This document shows positions 24,738 to 34,425 of a stretch of DNA of 64,000 nt, piece by piece. The stretch is from NCBI GenBank assembly GCA_036004365.1, contig DASYRN010000200.1, forward strand, positions 1 to 64,000. Reading direction: 5' to 3'. Positions within the stretch are counted from its first letter, which is position 1; the number at the start of each line of letters is the position of its first letter. Source of the DNA: DP-36 sp036004365 (GTDB lineage Bacteria; Desulfobacterota; Binatia; UBA9968). The notes under the pieces were generated by a model that made no database searches, was not told where the DNA came from, and saw only the letters and a program-made list of their open reading frames with translations. The position numbers were made by a program, and so were the translations under genes.

Positions 24738-25991
24738 ATGCCAAAACATGGGGATGATCGTTCAGGCAATCTCGTCTGCTCTTTCTGCGGGAAGAGCCAG
24801 GATGAGGTGCGGAAGCTCATCGCGGGACCGACGGTGTACATCTGTGACGAATGCATCGATCTTTGCAACGACATCATCGCGGAAGAGTGCGATCATGAAG
24901 AGGCGCTCGCTTCCTCTTCCAATGTTCCCAAACCAGCAGAGATCAAGCGTGTGCTTGACCAATACGTGATTGGTCAAGAGAAGGCGAAGAAAATCCTAGC
25001 AGTTGCGGTTCATAACCATTATAAAAGGATCGACCACCAAATGATCACCGGGGACGTGGAGCTACAGAAAAGCAACATCTTGCTTCTCGGCCCCACGGGA
25101 TCCGGAAAGACACTGCTGGCTCAAACTTTGGCCCGATTCCTGCAGGTTCCTTTTACCATTGCGGACGCTACAAGCCTGACCGAGGCGGGATACGTGGGTG
25201 AAGACGTGGAAAATATTATTCTGAACCTCCTTCAAGCGGCGGATTATGACGTGGAAAAGGCTCAAAAAGGGATCGTCTATATCGACGAGATCGACAAGAT
25301 TTCCCGAAAATCAGATAATCCTTCCATCACTCGAGACGTTTCGGGCGAAGGTGTCCAGCAGGCTTTGCTGAAGATCATCGAGGGGACGATGGCCAGCGTG
25401 CCACCCAAGGGAGGAAGGAAGCATCCGCAGCAAGAGTTTCTCCAGGTTGATACGACGAATATTCTTTTTCTCTGCGGAGGGGCGTTCGTCGGGTTAGAAG
25501 ACATTATTCGTAGGCGGATCGGTAAGAAGCGGATGGGATTCGGGGGCGAGCTGGAGGAGCGAGACGGCAAACGAGGGAGCGAGCTGTTGCACGAGGTTCA
25601 GCCCGAAGATTTGTTGAAATTCGGACTTATTCCGGAGTTCATTGGGCGCCTGCCCGTCCTGGCCACTCTGGATGAGCTTGACGAAGATGCGTTGGTCCGC
25701 ATACTAAAGGAGCCGAAGAACGCGCTGACCAAGCAGTATTCCAAGCTGTTCGAGATGGAAAGTGTTCATCTCAAGTTCACCGAGGAGGCGCTTCGAGCCA
25801 TTTCGCGAGAGGCTTTGAAGAGAAAATCTGGCGCTCGGGGCCTCAGGGCGATCATGGAAAATATTATGCTCGATGTCATGTATGAGATGCCTTCGCAGCC
25901 TAATATTAAGGAAGTGATCATCTCCGAGGAGGTTGTAAGCCGTAACGAAGCTCCCATTGTGGTCTATTCCAAGGCAGCAGAAAGCGCATAG
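24738..25991 (+). CDS. clpX: Clp protease ATPase subunit ClpX
   Basis: A hexameric unfoldase that feeds substrates into ClpP. It has an N-terminal zinc-binding domain (CSFCGKSQDEV ... CDECIDLC), Walker A GPTGSGKT, Walker B IVYIDEIDKI and sensor/arginine motifs near GARGLRAIMENI. The length of 417 is normal. Start ATG 24738 lies 11 bases after clpP. Confidence 0.97.
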   Translation: MPKHGDDRSGNLVCSFCGKSQDEVRKLIAGPTVYICDECIDLCNDIIAEECDHEEALASSSNVPKPAEIKRVLDQYVIGQEKAKKILAVAVHNHYKRIDHQMITGDVELQKSNILLLGPTGSGKTLLAQTLARFLQVPFTIADATSLTEAGYVGEDVENIILNLLQAADYDVEKAQKGIVYIDEIDKISRKSDNPSITRDVSGEGVQQALLKIIEGTMASVPPKGGRKHPQQEFLQVDTTNILFLCGGAFVGLEDIIRRRIGKKRMGFGGELEERDGKRGSELLHEVQPEDLLKFGLIPEFIGRLPVLATLDELDEDALVRILKEPKNALTKQYSKLFEMESVHLKFTEEALRAISREALKRKSGARGLRAIMENIMLDVMYEMPSQPNIKEVIISEEVVSRNEAPIVVYSKAAESA

Positions 25992-26003
25992 AGGGAAATT
26001 TTT

Positions 26004-28466
26004 ATGTTGTTTCGGAGCGATAAAAAAGACGACAAAGAGAAAGGCGATAGTCTTCTTGGAGTGCCTTTGCTGCCTTTAAGGGACATCATTGTCTTTCCTC
26101 ATATGGTAGTGCCTCTTTTTGTGGGCCGACAGCGGTCGATCAAGGCGTTGGAGGAGGCGACCCAGAAGCAGGGGCCGATTTTTCTTTCTTCCCAAAGGGA
26201 CGCGAAAACCAATGAGCCCACTGAAAACGATATCTATCGGATTGGAACTCTGGGAACCGTGGTCCAGATGCTCAAGCTTCCTGATGGAACGGTCAAGGTC
26301 CTGATCGAAGGAAAAAAGCGGGGCCGGATCGCGCGGTACCTGGATCATCCGGATTTCTTCCTGGTGGAGGTGGAGGAGATCGACGAGATCGTCGAGAGGA
26401 ATATGGAGGTTGAGGCTTTGGTTCGCGAGGTCCATACCACTTTTGAAAACTATGTGAAGCTCAAGAAAAAGATCCCGCCCGAGATGGTGACGTCCGTTGC
26501 CTCGATTGATGATCCGGGACGGCTTTCGGATACTGTGGTGGCTCATCTCGGCATCAAGCTTGAGGATCGTCAGAATCTCCTCGAGACTCTCAATGCGACG
26601 GAGCGATTGGAAAAGGTTCTCGGTCATATGCGCGCAGAGATTGAGATCTTGGAGGTGGAAAGACGCATTCGCTCCCGCGTGAAGAAGCAGATGGAGCGGT
26701 CGCAAAAGGAATATTATTTGAATGAACAGATGCGGGCGATCCAGAAAGAGCTCGGAGAAAAGGACGAATTTAAGAACGAGATCCAGGAGATCGAGGATAA
26801 GATCAAGCAGAAAAAGCTTTCCGCCGAGGCCAGAGACAAAGTGGAGAAGGAGCTTAAGAAGCTCAAGATGATGTCTCCCATGTCCGCCGAGGCAACCGTG
26901 GTTAGAAACTATATCGATTGGATCCTTAGCCTCCCCTGGAACGAATTCACCGATGACAAGCTGGATATCAAGGAGGCGGAGAGAGTCCTCGAGGAAGATC
27001 ACTACGGCTTGGAGAAAGTAAAGCAGCGCATCTTGGAGTATCTTGCTGTCCAAAGCCTGGTGGGAAAGATGAAAGGCCCCATCCTGTGCTTGGTAGGGCC
27101 TCCCGGTGTCGGGAAAACTTCTCTTGGTAGGTCGATCGCCCGGGCAACAGGCAGAAAGTTTGTCCGGGTATCCCTGGGAGGGGTGCGAGACGAAGCGGAA
27201 ATTCGGGGGCATCGGCGCACCTATATTGGAGCCCTGCCCGGGAAGATCGTCCAGTCCATGAAGAAGGCCGGGTCGAGCAATCCTGTCTTTCTCATGGACG
27301 AAGTGGACAAAATGTCGACGGATTTCCGGGGTGATCCCTCGTCGGCGCTTCTCGAGGTGCTGGATCCAGAGCAGAACTTTGCTTTTAACGATCATTACCT
27401 GGATCTAGACTATGATCTATCCAAGGTGATGTTCATCACGACGGCCAATATGCTCGATCGGATTCCTCGGCCTCTTCAAGATCGTATGGAAATCATAAGG
27501 ATTGCGGGATACACGGAGATGGAGAAGCTGAATATTGCGAAGAGGTATCTGGTTGAGAAACAGAGGGAGTCGAACGGCCTTAAGCCTGAGAATGTCGCGT
27601 TTACGGATAGCTCCATTCTCGGATTGATACGCCACTACACGAAAGAGGCCGGGGTGAGGAATCTGGATCGCGAGCTCGCATCGATCTGTCGGAAAGTGGC
27701 GGTCGAAGTGGTGAAGAAAGACCGCAACGCGAAGATTACGGTCACCGGCAAGAGTCTTCATAAATACCAGGGCCCTCCTAAATACCGGTACGGGAAGGCC
27801 GAGATTGAGCACAGAATAGGCGTTACCACCGGCTTGGCTTGGACCGAGTTGGGCGGAGAACTACTGGCAACCGAAGTGACGATCATGCCTGGCAAGGGGC
27901 AACTCATTGTCACCGGTCAGCTGGGCGATGTGATGAAGGAGTCTGCGCAGGCAGCGATGAGCTACGTGCGGTCTCGCGCGGAAGAATTGGGGTTGGAGAA
28001 GGATTTTTACCAGAAGATCGATGTGCATCTCCATGTGCCCGAGGGCTCGATCCCGAAAGACGGTCCATCCGCCGGCATCACGATGGCAACCTCTTTGGTT
28101 TCTGCCCTCATCCGGGTCCCTGTACGTCATGACCTCGCCATGACTGGAGAGATCACTCTCCGAGGACGAGTGCTTCCTATCGGAGGGCTGAAAGAGAAGG
28201 TCTTGGCCGCACACAGAGGCGGAATCAAGGCTGTTTTAATACCTGAAGAGAACGAAAAGGATATTGAAGAGATCCCCGCAACGATCTTGAAAACAGTGGA
28301 TTTGGTGATTGTGAGCCACATGGATGAGGTGCTCAAGAGGGCTTTGATGCTGGAGGATCCGGAGAGTCTATTCAAAAGGAACGAAGAGTCGGCTGCAGTT
28401 AAGGCAGAATCTGCTTTTCAGGAAAAAGAAGACGAGACCCCGAGCGCCGATATCTTGCCCCAGTAG
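26004..28466 (+). CDS. lon: ATP-dependent Lon protease (LonA)
   Basis: An 820-residue LonA: N-terminal substrate-binding domain (LPLLPLRDIIVFPHMVVPLF-like start, coiled coil about 200-260), AAA+ core with Walker A GPPGVGKTS and Walker B VFLMDEVDKM, and C-terminal peptidase with catalytic dyad S689 (KDGPSAGIT) and K732 (GGLKEKVLAAHRGG), 43 residues apart as in known LonA. It degrades misfolded and regulatory proteins. It lies 12 bases after clpX. Confidence 0.97.
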   Translation: MLFRSDKKDDKEKGDSLLGVPLLPLRDIIVFPHMVVPLFVGRQRSIKALEEATQKQGPIFLSSQRDAKTNEPTENDIYRIGTLGTVVQMLKLPDGTVKVLIEGKKRGRIARYLDHPDFFLVEVEEIDEIVERNMEVEALVREVHTTFENYVKLKKKIPPEMVTSVASIDDPGRLSDTVVAHLGIKLEDRQNLLETLNATERLEKVLGHMRAEIEILEVERRIRSRVKKQMERSQKEYYLNEQMRAIQKELGEKDEFKNEIQEIEDKIKQKKLSAEARDKVEKELKKLKMMSPMSAEATVVRNYIDWILSLPWNEFTDDKLDIKEAERVLEEDHYGLEKVKQRILEYLAVQSLVGKMKGPILCLVGPPGVGKTSLGRSIARATGRKFVRVSLGGVRDEAEIRGHRRTYIGALPGKIVQSMKKAGSSNPVFLMDEVDKMSTDFRGDPSSALLEVLDPEQNFAFNDHYLDLDYDLSKVMFITTANMLDRIPRPLQDRMEIIRIAGYTEMEKLNIAKRYLVEKQRESNGLKPENVAFTDSSILGLIRHYTKEAGVRNLDRELASICRKVAVEVVKKDRNAKITVTGKSLHKYQGPPKYRYGKAEIEHRIGVTTGLAWTELGGELLATEVTIMPGKGQLIVTGQLGDVMKESAQAAMSYVRSRAEELGLEKDFYQKIDVHLHVPEGSIPKDGPSAGITMATSLVSALIRVPVRHDLAMTGEITLRGRVLPIGGLKEKVLAAHRGGIKAVLIPEENEKDIEEIPATILKTVDLVIVSHMDEVLKRALMLEDPESLFKRNEESAAVKAESAFQEKEDETPSADILPQ

Positions 28467-28492
28467 CATCGCCTGACGCCGAAGCGGTTCGA

Positions 28493-28521
28493 TTGACACT
28501 GAGCTATCCCTGTTGTAAAAC
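28493..28521 (+). promoter_or_regulatory. Probable hup promoter
   Basis: A perfect TTGACA (28493-28498) is followed after 17 bases by TAAAAC (28516-28521), with TG just upstream. It lies in the 94-base lon-hup gap, so hup can be expressed apart from lon. Confidence 0.45.
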
Positions 28522-28560
28522 CTACCTCTATTTCAGTGACTTGGCAGGAAAGAGGAGATC

Positions 28561-28833
28561 ATGACAAAAGCAGACCTCATTGACTCTGTGGCGAATAAAG
28601 CAGAGCTTCCCAAGCAGAAAGCAGAGGAGATCGTCAATGGTGTTTTTGATGATATCGTCGCTGCTTTGAAGAAAGGGGATAAGGTCAATATCTCCGGTTT
28701 TGGCACTTTTTCCATTTCTGAGCGCAAGGCGAGGACTGGGAGGAACCCGAAAACCGGAGAGACAATTCAGATAGCTTCTTCCCGGGCCGCCAAGTTTAAG
28801 GCTGGCAAAACTTTGAAAGAATCTCTCGTCTAA
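28561..28833 (+). CDS. hup: HU-family DNA-binding protein
   Basis: A 90-residue histone-like protein that bends and compacts DNA. The DNA-arm signature GFGTFSISERKARTGRNPKTG is intact and includes the intercalating proline region, and the N-terminus MTKADLIDSVANKAELPKQK is canonical. AGGAG lies upstream of ATG 28561. lon-hup adjacency is common. Confidence 0.96.
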   Translation: MTKADLIDSVANKAELPKQKAEEIVNGVFDDIVAALKKGDKVNISGFGTFSISERKARTGRNPKTGETIQIASSRAAKFKAGKTLKESLV

Positions 28834-28894
28834 TTCACTCTTTTTGCTAGAGTACTGGAAAAGCTATCATTAGGGCTGGTGTCTTCGGCCGAGG

Positions 28895-28969
28895 GGGCGG
28901 TTAGCTCAGCGGGAGAGCATCGGCCTTACAAGCCGGGGGTCACAGGTTCAAGTCCTGTACCGCCCACCA
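28895..28969 (+). tRNA. tRNA-Val (TAC)
   Basis: Acceptor GGGCGGT with ACCGCCC, anticodon loop CTTACAA between CGGC and GCCG, T loop TTCAAGT, CCA encoded. Confidence 0.96.
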
Positions 28970-28977
28970 TGAAGTTT

Positions 28978-28993
28978 ACAGTTTCAAGTCCTG
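28978..28993 (+). repeat. Partial copy of the tRNA-Val T-arm
   Basis: ACAGTTTCAAGTCCTG repeats the T-arm of tRNA-Val (28942-28957) with one difference, 36 bases downstream. It is not part of a complete tRNA and looks like a small duplication or a decayed tRNA end. Confidence 0.5.
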
Positions 28994-29025
28994 AGTTTCG
29001 ATCCGGAACTCGGAAGTGATTTATC

Positions 29026-29102
<77 letters not shown>

Positions 29103-29140
29103 TAATTGATCTTATCGGGCTCGGAGGGCATAAGGGACAG

Positions 29141-29578
29141 ATGGCAACGTATCAGCTGAAAAAGAAGGAAGCTCTGGCGCAGCGGCAGTGGTACATCGCG
29201 GACGCCGAAGGAAAAGTGTTGGGTCGGCTGGCGAGCCAGATAGCGATGATTTTGAGAGGCAAACACAAGCCGAATTTTACACCCCATACGGACGGAGGGG
29301 ACTTTGTCATCGTTATCAATGCTAGGAGGGTTAGACTCACCGGGTCAAAAAATCAGAACAAAGTCTATTATCGACACTCCGAATATCCAGGCGGTATTCG
29401 GACGACGACAGCGGAGAAGCTTCTTGCCGAAAAGCCGGAGGCTTTGGTTCGTTTGGCTATTAAGGGAATGCTGCCAAAAAGTCGTTTGGGAAGAAGGCTG
29501 GTTAGCAAATTAAAAGTCTATGCTGGAGCCGATCACCCGCACTTGGCGCAAAAGCCGCAGCAACTGGTACTAATCTAG
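29141..29578 (+). CDS. rplM: 50S ribosomal protein L13
   Basis: An early-assembly protein of the large subunit. The 145 residues show the L13 pattern: WYIADAEGKVLGRLASQIA, KHKPNFTPHTDGGDFVIVIN, GMLPKSRLGRR and the C-terminal YAGADHPHLAQKPQ. It pairs with rpsI ten bases downstream, the universal L13-S9 operon. Confidence 0.97.
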   Translation: MATYQLKKKEALAQRQWYIADAEGKVLGRLASQIAMILRGKHKPNFTPHTDGGDFVIVINARRVRLTGSKNQNKVYYRHSEYPGGIRTTTAEKLLAEKPEALVRLAIKGMLPKSRLGRRLVSKLKVYAGADHPHLAQKPQQLVLI

Positions 29579-29588
29579 GAGTGAAACA

Positions 29589-29981
29589 ATGGCGGAAAAG
29601 ATATTTTACGCGACTGGAAGACGCAAAACCTCTGTAGCCCGTGTCGCTCTAAAATCTGGCAAGGGAAATTTTGTGGTCAATGAACGGAACCTCAATGACT
29701 ATTTCGGCCGGGAAACGGCCCGAATGGTTGTACTCCAACCCTTTCAAGTGACTCAGACGGCGGGAGGTTTTGACGCCGAGGTCAATGTGCAGGGTGGAGG
29801 AATCTCCGGGCAGGCCGGCGCAATTCGTCATGGCGTCGCACGCGCCCTAATCCGGATCAATCCCGATTTTCGTCCCCCCCTTAAGAAAGCCGGGTTCGTC
29901 ACCCGTGATCCGCGCGCTGTTGAGCGGAAAAAATATGGCCGACACAAGGCGCGCAAGCGACCGCAATACTCAAAACGTTGA
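29589..29981 (+). CDS. rpsI: 30S ribosomal protein S9
   Basis: 130 residues with the conserved start YATGRRKTSVARV, the core VQGGGISGQAGAIRHGVARA and the basic C-terminal tail ending RPQYSKR, which reaches the P-site tRNA. AGGAGTGAAAC precedes the ATG. Confidence 0.97.
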   Translation: MAEKIFYATGRRKTSVARVALKSGKGNFVVNERNLNDYFGRETARMVVLQPFQVTQTAGGFDAEVNVQGGGISGQAGAIRHGVARALIRINPDFRPPLKKAGFVTRDPRAVERKKYGRHKARKRPQYSKR

Positions 29982-31054
29982 AATCATTGGGCGAGTCAGG
30001 GTCAGTCGGGAAACGGGCAGCTCAACGTGTGGCGGTGCTCGGGGCGACCGGCTATGCGGGCATTGAGCTTATACGGATCCTTATCCAGCACCCTCGGGTC
30101 CGGCTCTCCGTTGTTACCTCACAGCAGTTTGTAGGGAAGCGGGTAAGCGAGGTTTATCCTTCCTTAGCGGGAAAATGCGACCTAGTTTTGGAAGAGATGC
30201 GCGTCGAGCAAATAGCCCCACGGATCGATCTTGCTTTTGCCGCCCTGCCGCATCAAACCTCAATGGAAATAATTTCCTATCTTTTCGAACGGGGGAAGCG
30301 CGTGATCGACTTAAGCGCTGACTTTCGCTTGCACGATGCTGATACTTATCTCCAGTGGTACAGCCCGCACAAGGCTCCGCATCTGTTGCGCAAAGCCGTG
30401 TATGGTTTGACAGAGCTTCGCCGCAAGGATATTTCCCGGGCTCGGCTGGTAGCTAATCCGGGCTGTTACCCGACTGGGGCTGTCCTTGGCTTAGCCCCTC
30501 TTTTTGCCCAGAAGAGGGTCGAGGGAACAGTGATTATCGATGCTAAGTCCGGCGTGACCGGTGCAGGGAGAACCAGCGCCGTGGAACTCTCATTTAGCGA
30601 GGTCAATGAAAACTTCAAAGCTTATAACGTCGGTGTACACCGGCACACTCCGGAAATCGATCAGGAGCTAAGCCATATCGGCAAGCAACCGACACGCGTT
30701 TTCTTTGTGCCTCATTTGGTCCCGATGAGCCGAGGTATCCTTTCGACTATGTACCTCGAGCTCAAAGGCGCTACGGATGAGCAGGAGATCACCCAGCTTT
30801 ACCGGGACTATTACCGCAAGGACTTCTTTATCCGTATTCTTCCCGCGGGCTCCTTTCCGCAAACCAGGGACGTTCGCGGCTCGAACGATTGTGCTATCGG
30901 TCTTTGGTATGACTCTTCCGTTAGGCGTCTTGTCGTGATTACCGCAATCGATAACTTAGTCAAAGGAGCAGCCGGTCAAGCGGTCCAGAATATGAATGTG
31001 ATGTGCGGGTGGCCAGAGGTGGAAGGTCTCAGAAGTATGGCTTTAGTCCCATAA
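29978..31054 (+). CDS. argC: N-acetyl-gamma-glutamyl-phosphate reductase
   Basis: The third step of arginine synthesis: NADPH reduction of N-acetylglutamyl phosphate. Rossmann motif AVLGATGYAGIELIRIL, catalytic Cys in VANPGCYPTGA and VGVHRHTPEI are present. The 358-residue frame opens at TTG 29978, which overlaps the rpsI stop as TTGA; another TTG at 29987 is possible and the homology begins about 15 residues in. The rplM-rpsI-argC order is known from several uncultured and deltaproteobacterial lineages. It converges on lptG with a five-base gap. Confidence 0.93.
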   Translation: MKSLGESGSVGKRAAQRVAVLGATGYAGIELIRILIQHPRVRLSVVTSQQFVGKRVSEVYPSLAGKCDLVLEEMRVEQIAPRIDLAFAALPHQTSMEIISYLFERGKRVIDLSADFRLHDADTYLQWYSPHKAPHLLRKAVYGLTELRRKDISRARLVANPGCYPTGAVLGLAPLFAQKRVEGTVIIDAKSGVTGAGRTSAVELSFSEVNENFKAYNVGVHRHTPEIDQELSHIGKQPTRVFFVPHLVPMSRGILSTMYLELKGATDEQEITQLYRDYYRKDFFIRILPAGSFPQTRDVRGSNDCAIGLWYDSSVRRLVVITAIDNLVKGAAGQAVQNMNVMCGWPEVEGLRSMALVP

Positions 31055-31059
31055 AGTTT

Positions 31060-32169
31060 TTACTCTTCTTCGGTAGAGAAAAAGAGTCCAACCAAAGCGA
31101 GAACCATATCAGGCGTCCATGCTGCAACCAGCGGTGGTAGAGCCCCACTGTGGCCGAGAGAGATGCAAAAAGCCAACACAACCCAGTATCCAAAACCCAG
31201 GACCAACGTAAATCCGAAACTGAGAGCCCACCCTGCTCCTGAGGTGTATTTGAGCGCAAATGGGATCGCAAGTAAGACCAAGAGAGGCGAAACCAACGGG
31301 GTGGCTATTTTGGCTTGAAGATCAACTTCGTATTCTCGGGAGTCGATTCCCTTGTTTCCAAGGTCCGCAATCTGTTTGCGGAGTTCAGAGAAGCTGAATT
31401 CTTCGGGTTCGAGAGCGAGAAGCTTTAGATCTTCCGGTGTTTCAGCGAGAGGTAAGAAGGTGTCCACATTCTGCCGCGTCATGCGACCGTCAGAAAGAAA
31501 TAGCCACTGTGTACCTCCTTTGATCTCCCAGCTTTTGCCGTTCCAGCTCGCCCATGGGGCCTCGATAAGACTGGTCAGCGTAAAGTCTCGACTAAGCAGG
31601 TACAACGATACGTCTTCGAGAATATTTCTCTTGGAATCGAAATAGGACACGCTGACAAAACTATCCTCCCCACGCAGCCAAATGTCCTTGGTTCCGACAA
31701 GACTCTTGGGTTGAGTCTTTTTAATCTCGGTTTTGTAGATGTTTTGAGATTTTCGCGTAAAGATGGGAACCAACGCTTCGTTCCAAAAAAAAGTGAAAAC
31801 GCAGATTAGTAGGGAAGAAAGAAGCAAAGGGAGAATAATGCGGCGAAGGGTCATCCCGCTGGAGCGCAGAGCCGTGATCTCTTGATTCCGGGATAATAGC
31901 CCAAGAGAGAACAGCGCAGCGAAGAGAGCCGCGAACGGTAGGACGCGGGAAATCACGAGGGGGAGTTTATAGAGGAAGTACCGGAAGGAAATCCATAGGC
32001 TGGAGTCCGATTGCATAACCGTGTCGATCCGGTCGAAAAAGTCAATGACAAGGTAGAGAACCGCGAGGCAGAAAAGGCTGAGCACGAAGATTTTCAAAAA
32101 TTCTCGGGTTAAATAACGATCTGAAAGACCGCCGAGCGGGGGAAAAGGAATATGGCGGATTCTTTCCAT
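31060..32169 (-). CDS. lptG: LPS export permease LptG
   Basis: One of two permease subunits of the LptB2FG transporter that extracts LPS from the inner membrane. 369 residues with six membrane helices: two pairs near the N-terminus (FVLSLFCLAVLYLVIDFFD; LPFAALFAALFSLGLLSRNQ), a large periplasmic beta-jellyroll domain (about 135-260) and C-terminal helices. The cytosolic coupling segment EITALRSSGMTLRRI, which contacts LptB, is intact. It is second in the lptF-lptG pair, 12 bases downstream. No lptB is in the window. Confidence 0.93.
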   Translation of the reverse strand: MERIRHIPFPPLGGLSDRYLTREFLKIFVLSLFCLAVLYLVIDFFDRIDTVMQSDSSLWISFRYFLYKLPLVISRVLPFAALFAALFSLGLLSRNQEITALRSSGMTLRRIILPLLLSSLLICVFTFFWNEALVPIFTRKSQNIYKTEIKKTQPKSLVGTKDIWLRGEDSFVSVSYFDSKRNILEDVSLYLLSRDFTLTSLIEAPWASWNGKSWEIKGGTQWLFLSDGRMTRQNVDTFLPLAETPEDLKLLALEPEEFSFSELRKQIADLGNKGIDSREYEVDLQAKIATPLVSPLLVLLAIPFALKYTSGAGWALSFGFTLVLGFGYWVVLAFCISLGHSGALPPLVAAWTPDMVLALVGLFFSTEEE

Positions 32170-32181
32170 GTTTTATTTCGA

Positions 32182-33372
32182 TTAGATCCTTTGCCTATAG
32201 TGAGCCAATTTCTGACTCAGATAGAAGGGAAGTTGTTCCAGTTTTGTCTGCAGAGAGAGGGGTGATTCATCGACGGCTCTTTTAAAGATATAGAGGGCGA
32301 TCAGCCCAACAACCAGGTTGGGAAGCCACAACGCACAGGCGGCGGGAATGATCTCGCGTTCTCCGAGTGCCTTTCCCAAAGACAAGAGCGCGTAATAGAC
32401 AACGAACCAGAACAGACATAAGACGAGTCCCCAAGGACGGCTAACGCGCGATCGTGTGGGAAGCGTGACAGACGACAATGCAAGGAGACCGAATACGAGT
32501 GGCGTGAAGGCGAAAGAGAATCTCTGGTGGAGTTCCATAAGCTCAGGTGTGGCCGTTTGTCCCTGGTCTTCTTTAAGCTCAATGGTCCTCCACAGGCGTC
32601 TCAGCGACATCTCCTTAGGAGCCCGCTCTTTTTTCTGTGCAGGAGTCAATATTTCTTCGAGATCAAGATTAAAGTCGTAGAGGTTGAAGTTGGTCTGGCT
32701 GAAGCCGGAGCGGCTTTTTTCCTTTTCATAAACGGTGCCGCCGAACAACCTTAGGTTAAGAGTTTTGGATTCCTCGTCTGAGCCAATCAAAGCGACCCGA
32801 CCAAAAATGATAGTTTCCTTTGGCGGATTCCGGCGATCGATAATGACAACCCCTTGGCAGGTGTCCCCGGGGGGGATGACTTCTTCCGCGTAGATGAGAA
32901 CTCCAGGAAAATCGTCGTTGAAAACCTTTTCCTTGAGCGCGCTTGTCGCTCGGGTCTTGGCAATATCGTAAAGCTCTTTCTTTAGCGCTGTATTAGCCGC
33001 CGGTCGTACGAGAGTGGTGATGAGGAGAGTCACTAAGGAGATCGCCAAGGCGATGGCCCCGATGGGTATGAGGATCTGGATGAGGCTGATGCCCGTGGCT
33101 TTGAGAGCGACGATTTCCTGATCGCTGGAGAGTCTACCGAGTCCCAAGAAAATGCCTAGTAGCAACGCCATGGGCACGGTTAGTTCCAAAAACGTAGGTA
33201 GAATCAAGGCAAACAGTTTGCCCATCTCGATGAACGGAACTCCTCGAGTCACAACGAGTTCGATGAGCCGCAAGATTCGGGCAACGAGAAGTATCAGTGT
33301 GAAAGTCAGAAGCCCGAGCAGAAACGGGGGGAAAATCTCGGAGATCAAATAGAAATTTAGAATCCTTTTCAC
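32182..33372 (-). CDS. lptF: LPS export permease LptF
   Basis: A paralogue and partner of LptG in the LPS exporter. 396 residues with the same plan: N-terminal helices, coupling motif SSDQEIVALKATGISLIQIL, periplasmic jellyroll (about 140-270) and C-terminal helices (GLVLCLFWFVVYYALLSLGK). The first gene of the pair is transcribed away from rlmB; the 59-base divergent gap holds both promoters. Confidence 0.93.
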   Translation of the reverse strand: MKRILNFYLISEIFPPFLLGLLTFTLILLVARILRLIELVVTRGVPFIEMGKLFALILPTFLELTVPMALLLGIFLGLGRLSSDQEIVALKATGISLIQILIPIGAIALAISLVTLLITTLVRPAANTALKKELYDIAKTRATSALKEKVFNDDFPGVLIYAEEVIPPGDTCQGVVIIDRRNPPKETIIFGRVALIGSDEESKTLNLRLFGGTVYEKEKSRSGFSQTNFNLYDFNLDLEEILTPAQKKERAPKEMSLRRLWRTIELKEDQGQTATPELMELHQRFSFAFTPLVFGLLALSSVTLPTRSRVSRPWGLVLCLFWFVVYYALLSLGKALGEREIIPAACALWLPNLVVGLIALYIFKRAVDESPLSLQTKLEQLPFYLSQKLAHYRQRI

Positions 33373-33431
33373 GCTAGAAGCATGTTAGCTTGTGCTTGTA
33401 CTTTTGTAAAACGTTTTTGAGCGAGTTGTCT

Positions 33432-34187
33432 ATGAACGGAGGAAAACAATTTCAATTTATTTTTGGAGTCAATCCGGTTTTGGAGAAGCTCAAGGCGTCG
33501 CCTCAGGAGGTGCTTGAAGTTCTGATGTTTCCTGGGAGATCGCGCGCCGCGTTGCGTCTCATCGAAGACCGGGCCAAGGCCCAGGGTCTTCGTGTTCGCT
33601 ACCTTAAATCTCAACAATTGGACCGGATCGCCGAGGGATCCAGACATCAAGGCGTTATCGCCAAAGTTGAATCGTATTCCTATGCGTTCTTTGACGCCCT
33701 GCTTCAAGCCTTGCCGCCTTCAACCGGGCACGATTGGATCCTATGCTTAGACGGGCTTAACGACCCGCGAAATTTCGGCGCGCTTCTGCGCTGCGCCGAA
33801 GGAGCCGGAATCCGCCACGTCATCATCCCTAAGGACCGATCAGTCGAGGTTACCCCCGCGGTAATGAAGACCTCTGCAGGTGCCGCCCATTACGTGAAGA
33901 TCTATCGGGTGTCCAATCTAAGGCGGGCGATTCTTGCTCTGAAAGAGAAGGGATACTGGGCCGTTGGCTTAGATGCGAAAGCTCGGGATAGCCTTTACGA
34001 GAAGCTCTATCCCGAGAAGTTGGTTATCGTTTTGGGGTCTGAGGGGAGGGGCATTCGCCCTTTGGTGCTTCAAGAGTGCGATTTTTTAGTTTCTATCCCG
34101 ATGCGCGGGAAAATCGCTTCCCTTAACGTGGCGGCGGCCGGAAGCATCTTTTTCTACGAACTCCTTAGGCAAAAGGAGCGTCCCTGA
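33432..34187 (+). CDS. rlmB: 23S rRNA 2'-O-methyltransferase, TrmH/SpoU family
   Basis: A 251-residue SPOUT enzyme. The N-terminal substrate-binding domain (FIFGVNPVLEKLKASP, GSRHQGVIAKVESY) precedes the knotted SAM domain with CLDGLNDPRNFGALLRCAEG, VLGSEGRGIRPLVLQECD and IPMRGKIASLNVAAAGSIF. It matches RlmB, which methylates G2251 of 23S rRNA; a tRNA-methylating TrmH relative is less likely. I chose ATG 33432, where homology starts; an earlier in-frame start would add 14 residues. Confidence 0.88.
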   Translation: MNGGKQFQFIFGVNPVLEKLKASPQEVLEVLMFPGRSRAALRLIEDRAKAQGLRVRYLKSQQLDRIAEGSRHQGVIAKVESYSYAFFDALLQALPPSTGHDWILCLDGLNDPRNFGALLRCAEGAGIRHVIIPKDRSVEVTPAVMKTSAGAAHYVKIYRVSNLRRAILALKEKGYWAVGLDAKARDSLYEKLYPEKLVIVLGSEGRGIRPLVLQECDFLVSIPMRGKIASLNVAAAGSIFFYELLRQKERP

Positions 34188-34237
34188 CGAGGTTTTCGGG
34201 CAAAAGAGACAAAAAGGAATGAATTTGTAAATTTCTA

Positions 34238-34266
34238 TTGACATGGTCCTTTAAAGGTGCTTTATA
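34238..34266 (+). promoter_or_regulatory. Strong promoter of the tRNA-tuf operon
   Basis: A perfect TTGACA (34238-34243) is followed after 17 bases by TTTATA (34261-34266), within a very AT-rich stretch. It lies in the 238-base gap after rlmB and would start transcripts near 34273, about 150 bases before tRNA-Thr. Such strength fits a stable-RNA and EF-Tu operon. Confidence 0.65.
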
Positions 34267-34425
34267 TAAACGTTTACATAAGTGTTACCTAGTCTTTATT
34301 GCGTCGTTTATCTTAAGGGTTAGCCCATAATTTGCTGTTCTCCATTTAAGTTGCTCATTTAAATAAAGAGCGCGTGGGGATTTTTTCGCATTGGCCCGGT
34401 GACATCAGCGATGGTACGCAACCGA

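Noticed and set aside
26076..27395. 439-codon open frame antisense to lon
   Set aside because: It is a shadow of the lon reading frame with no homology, and the plus strand is certain to be lon.
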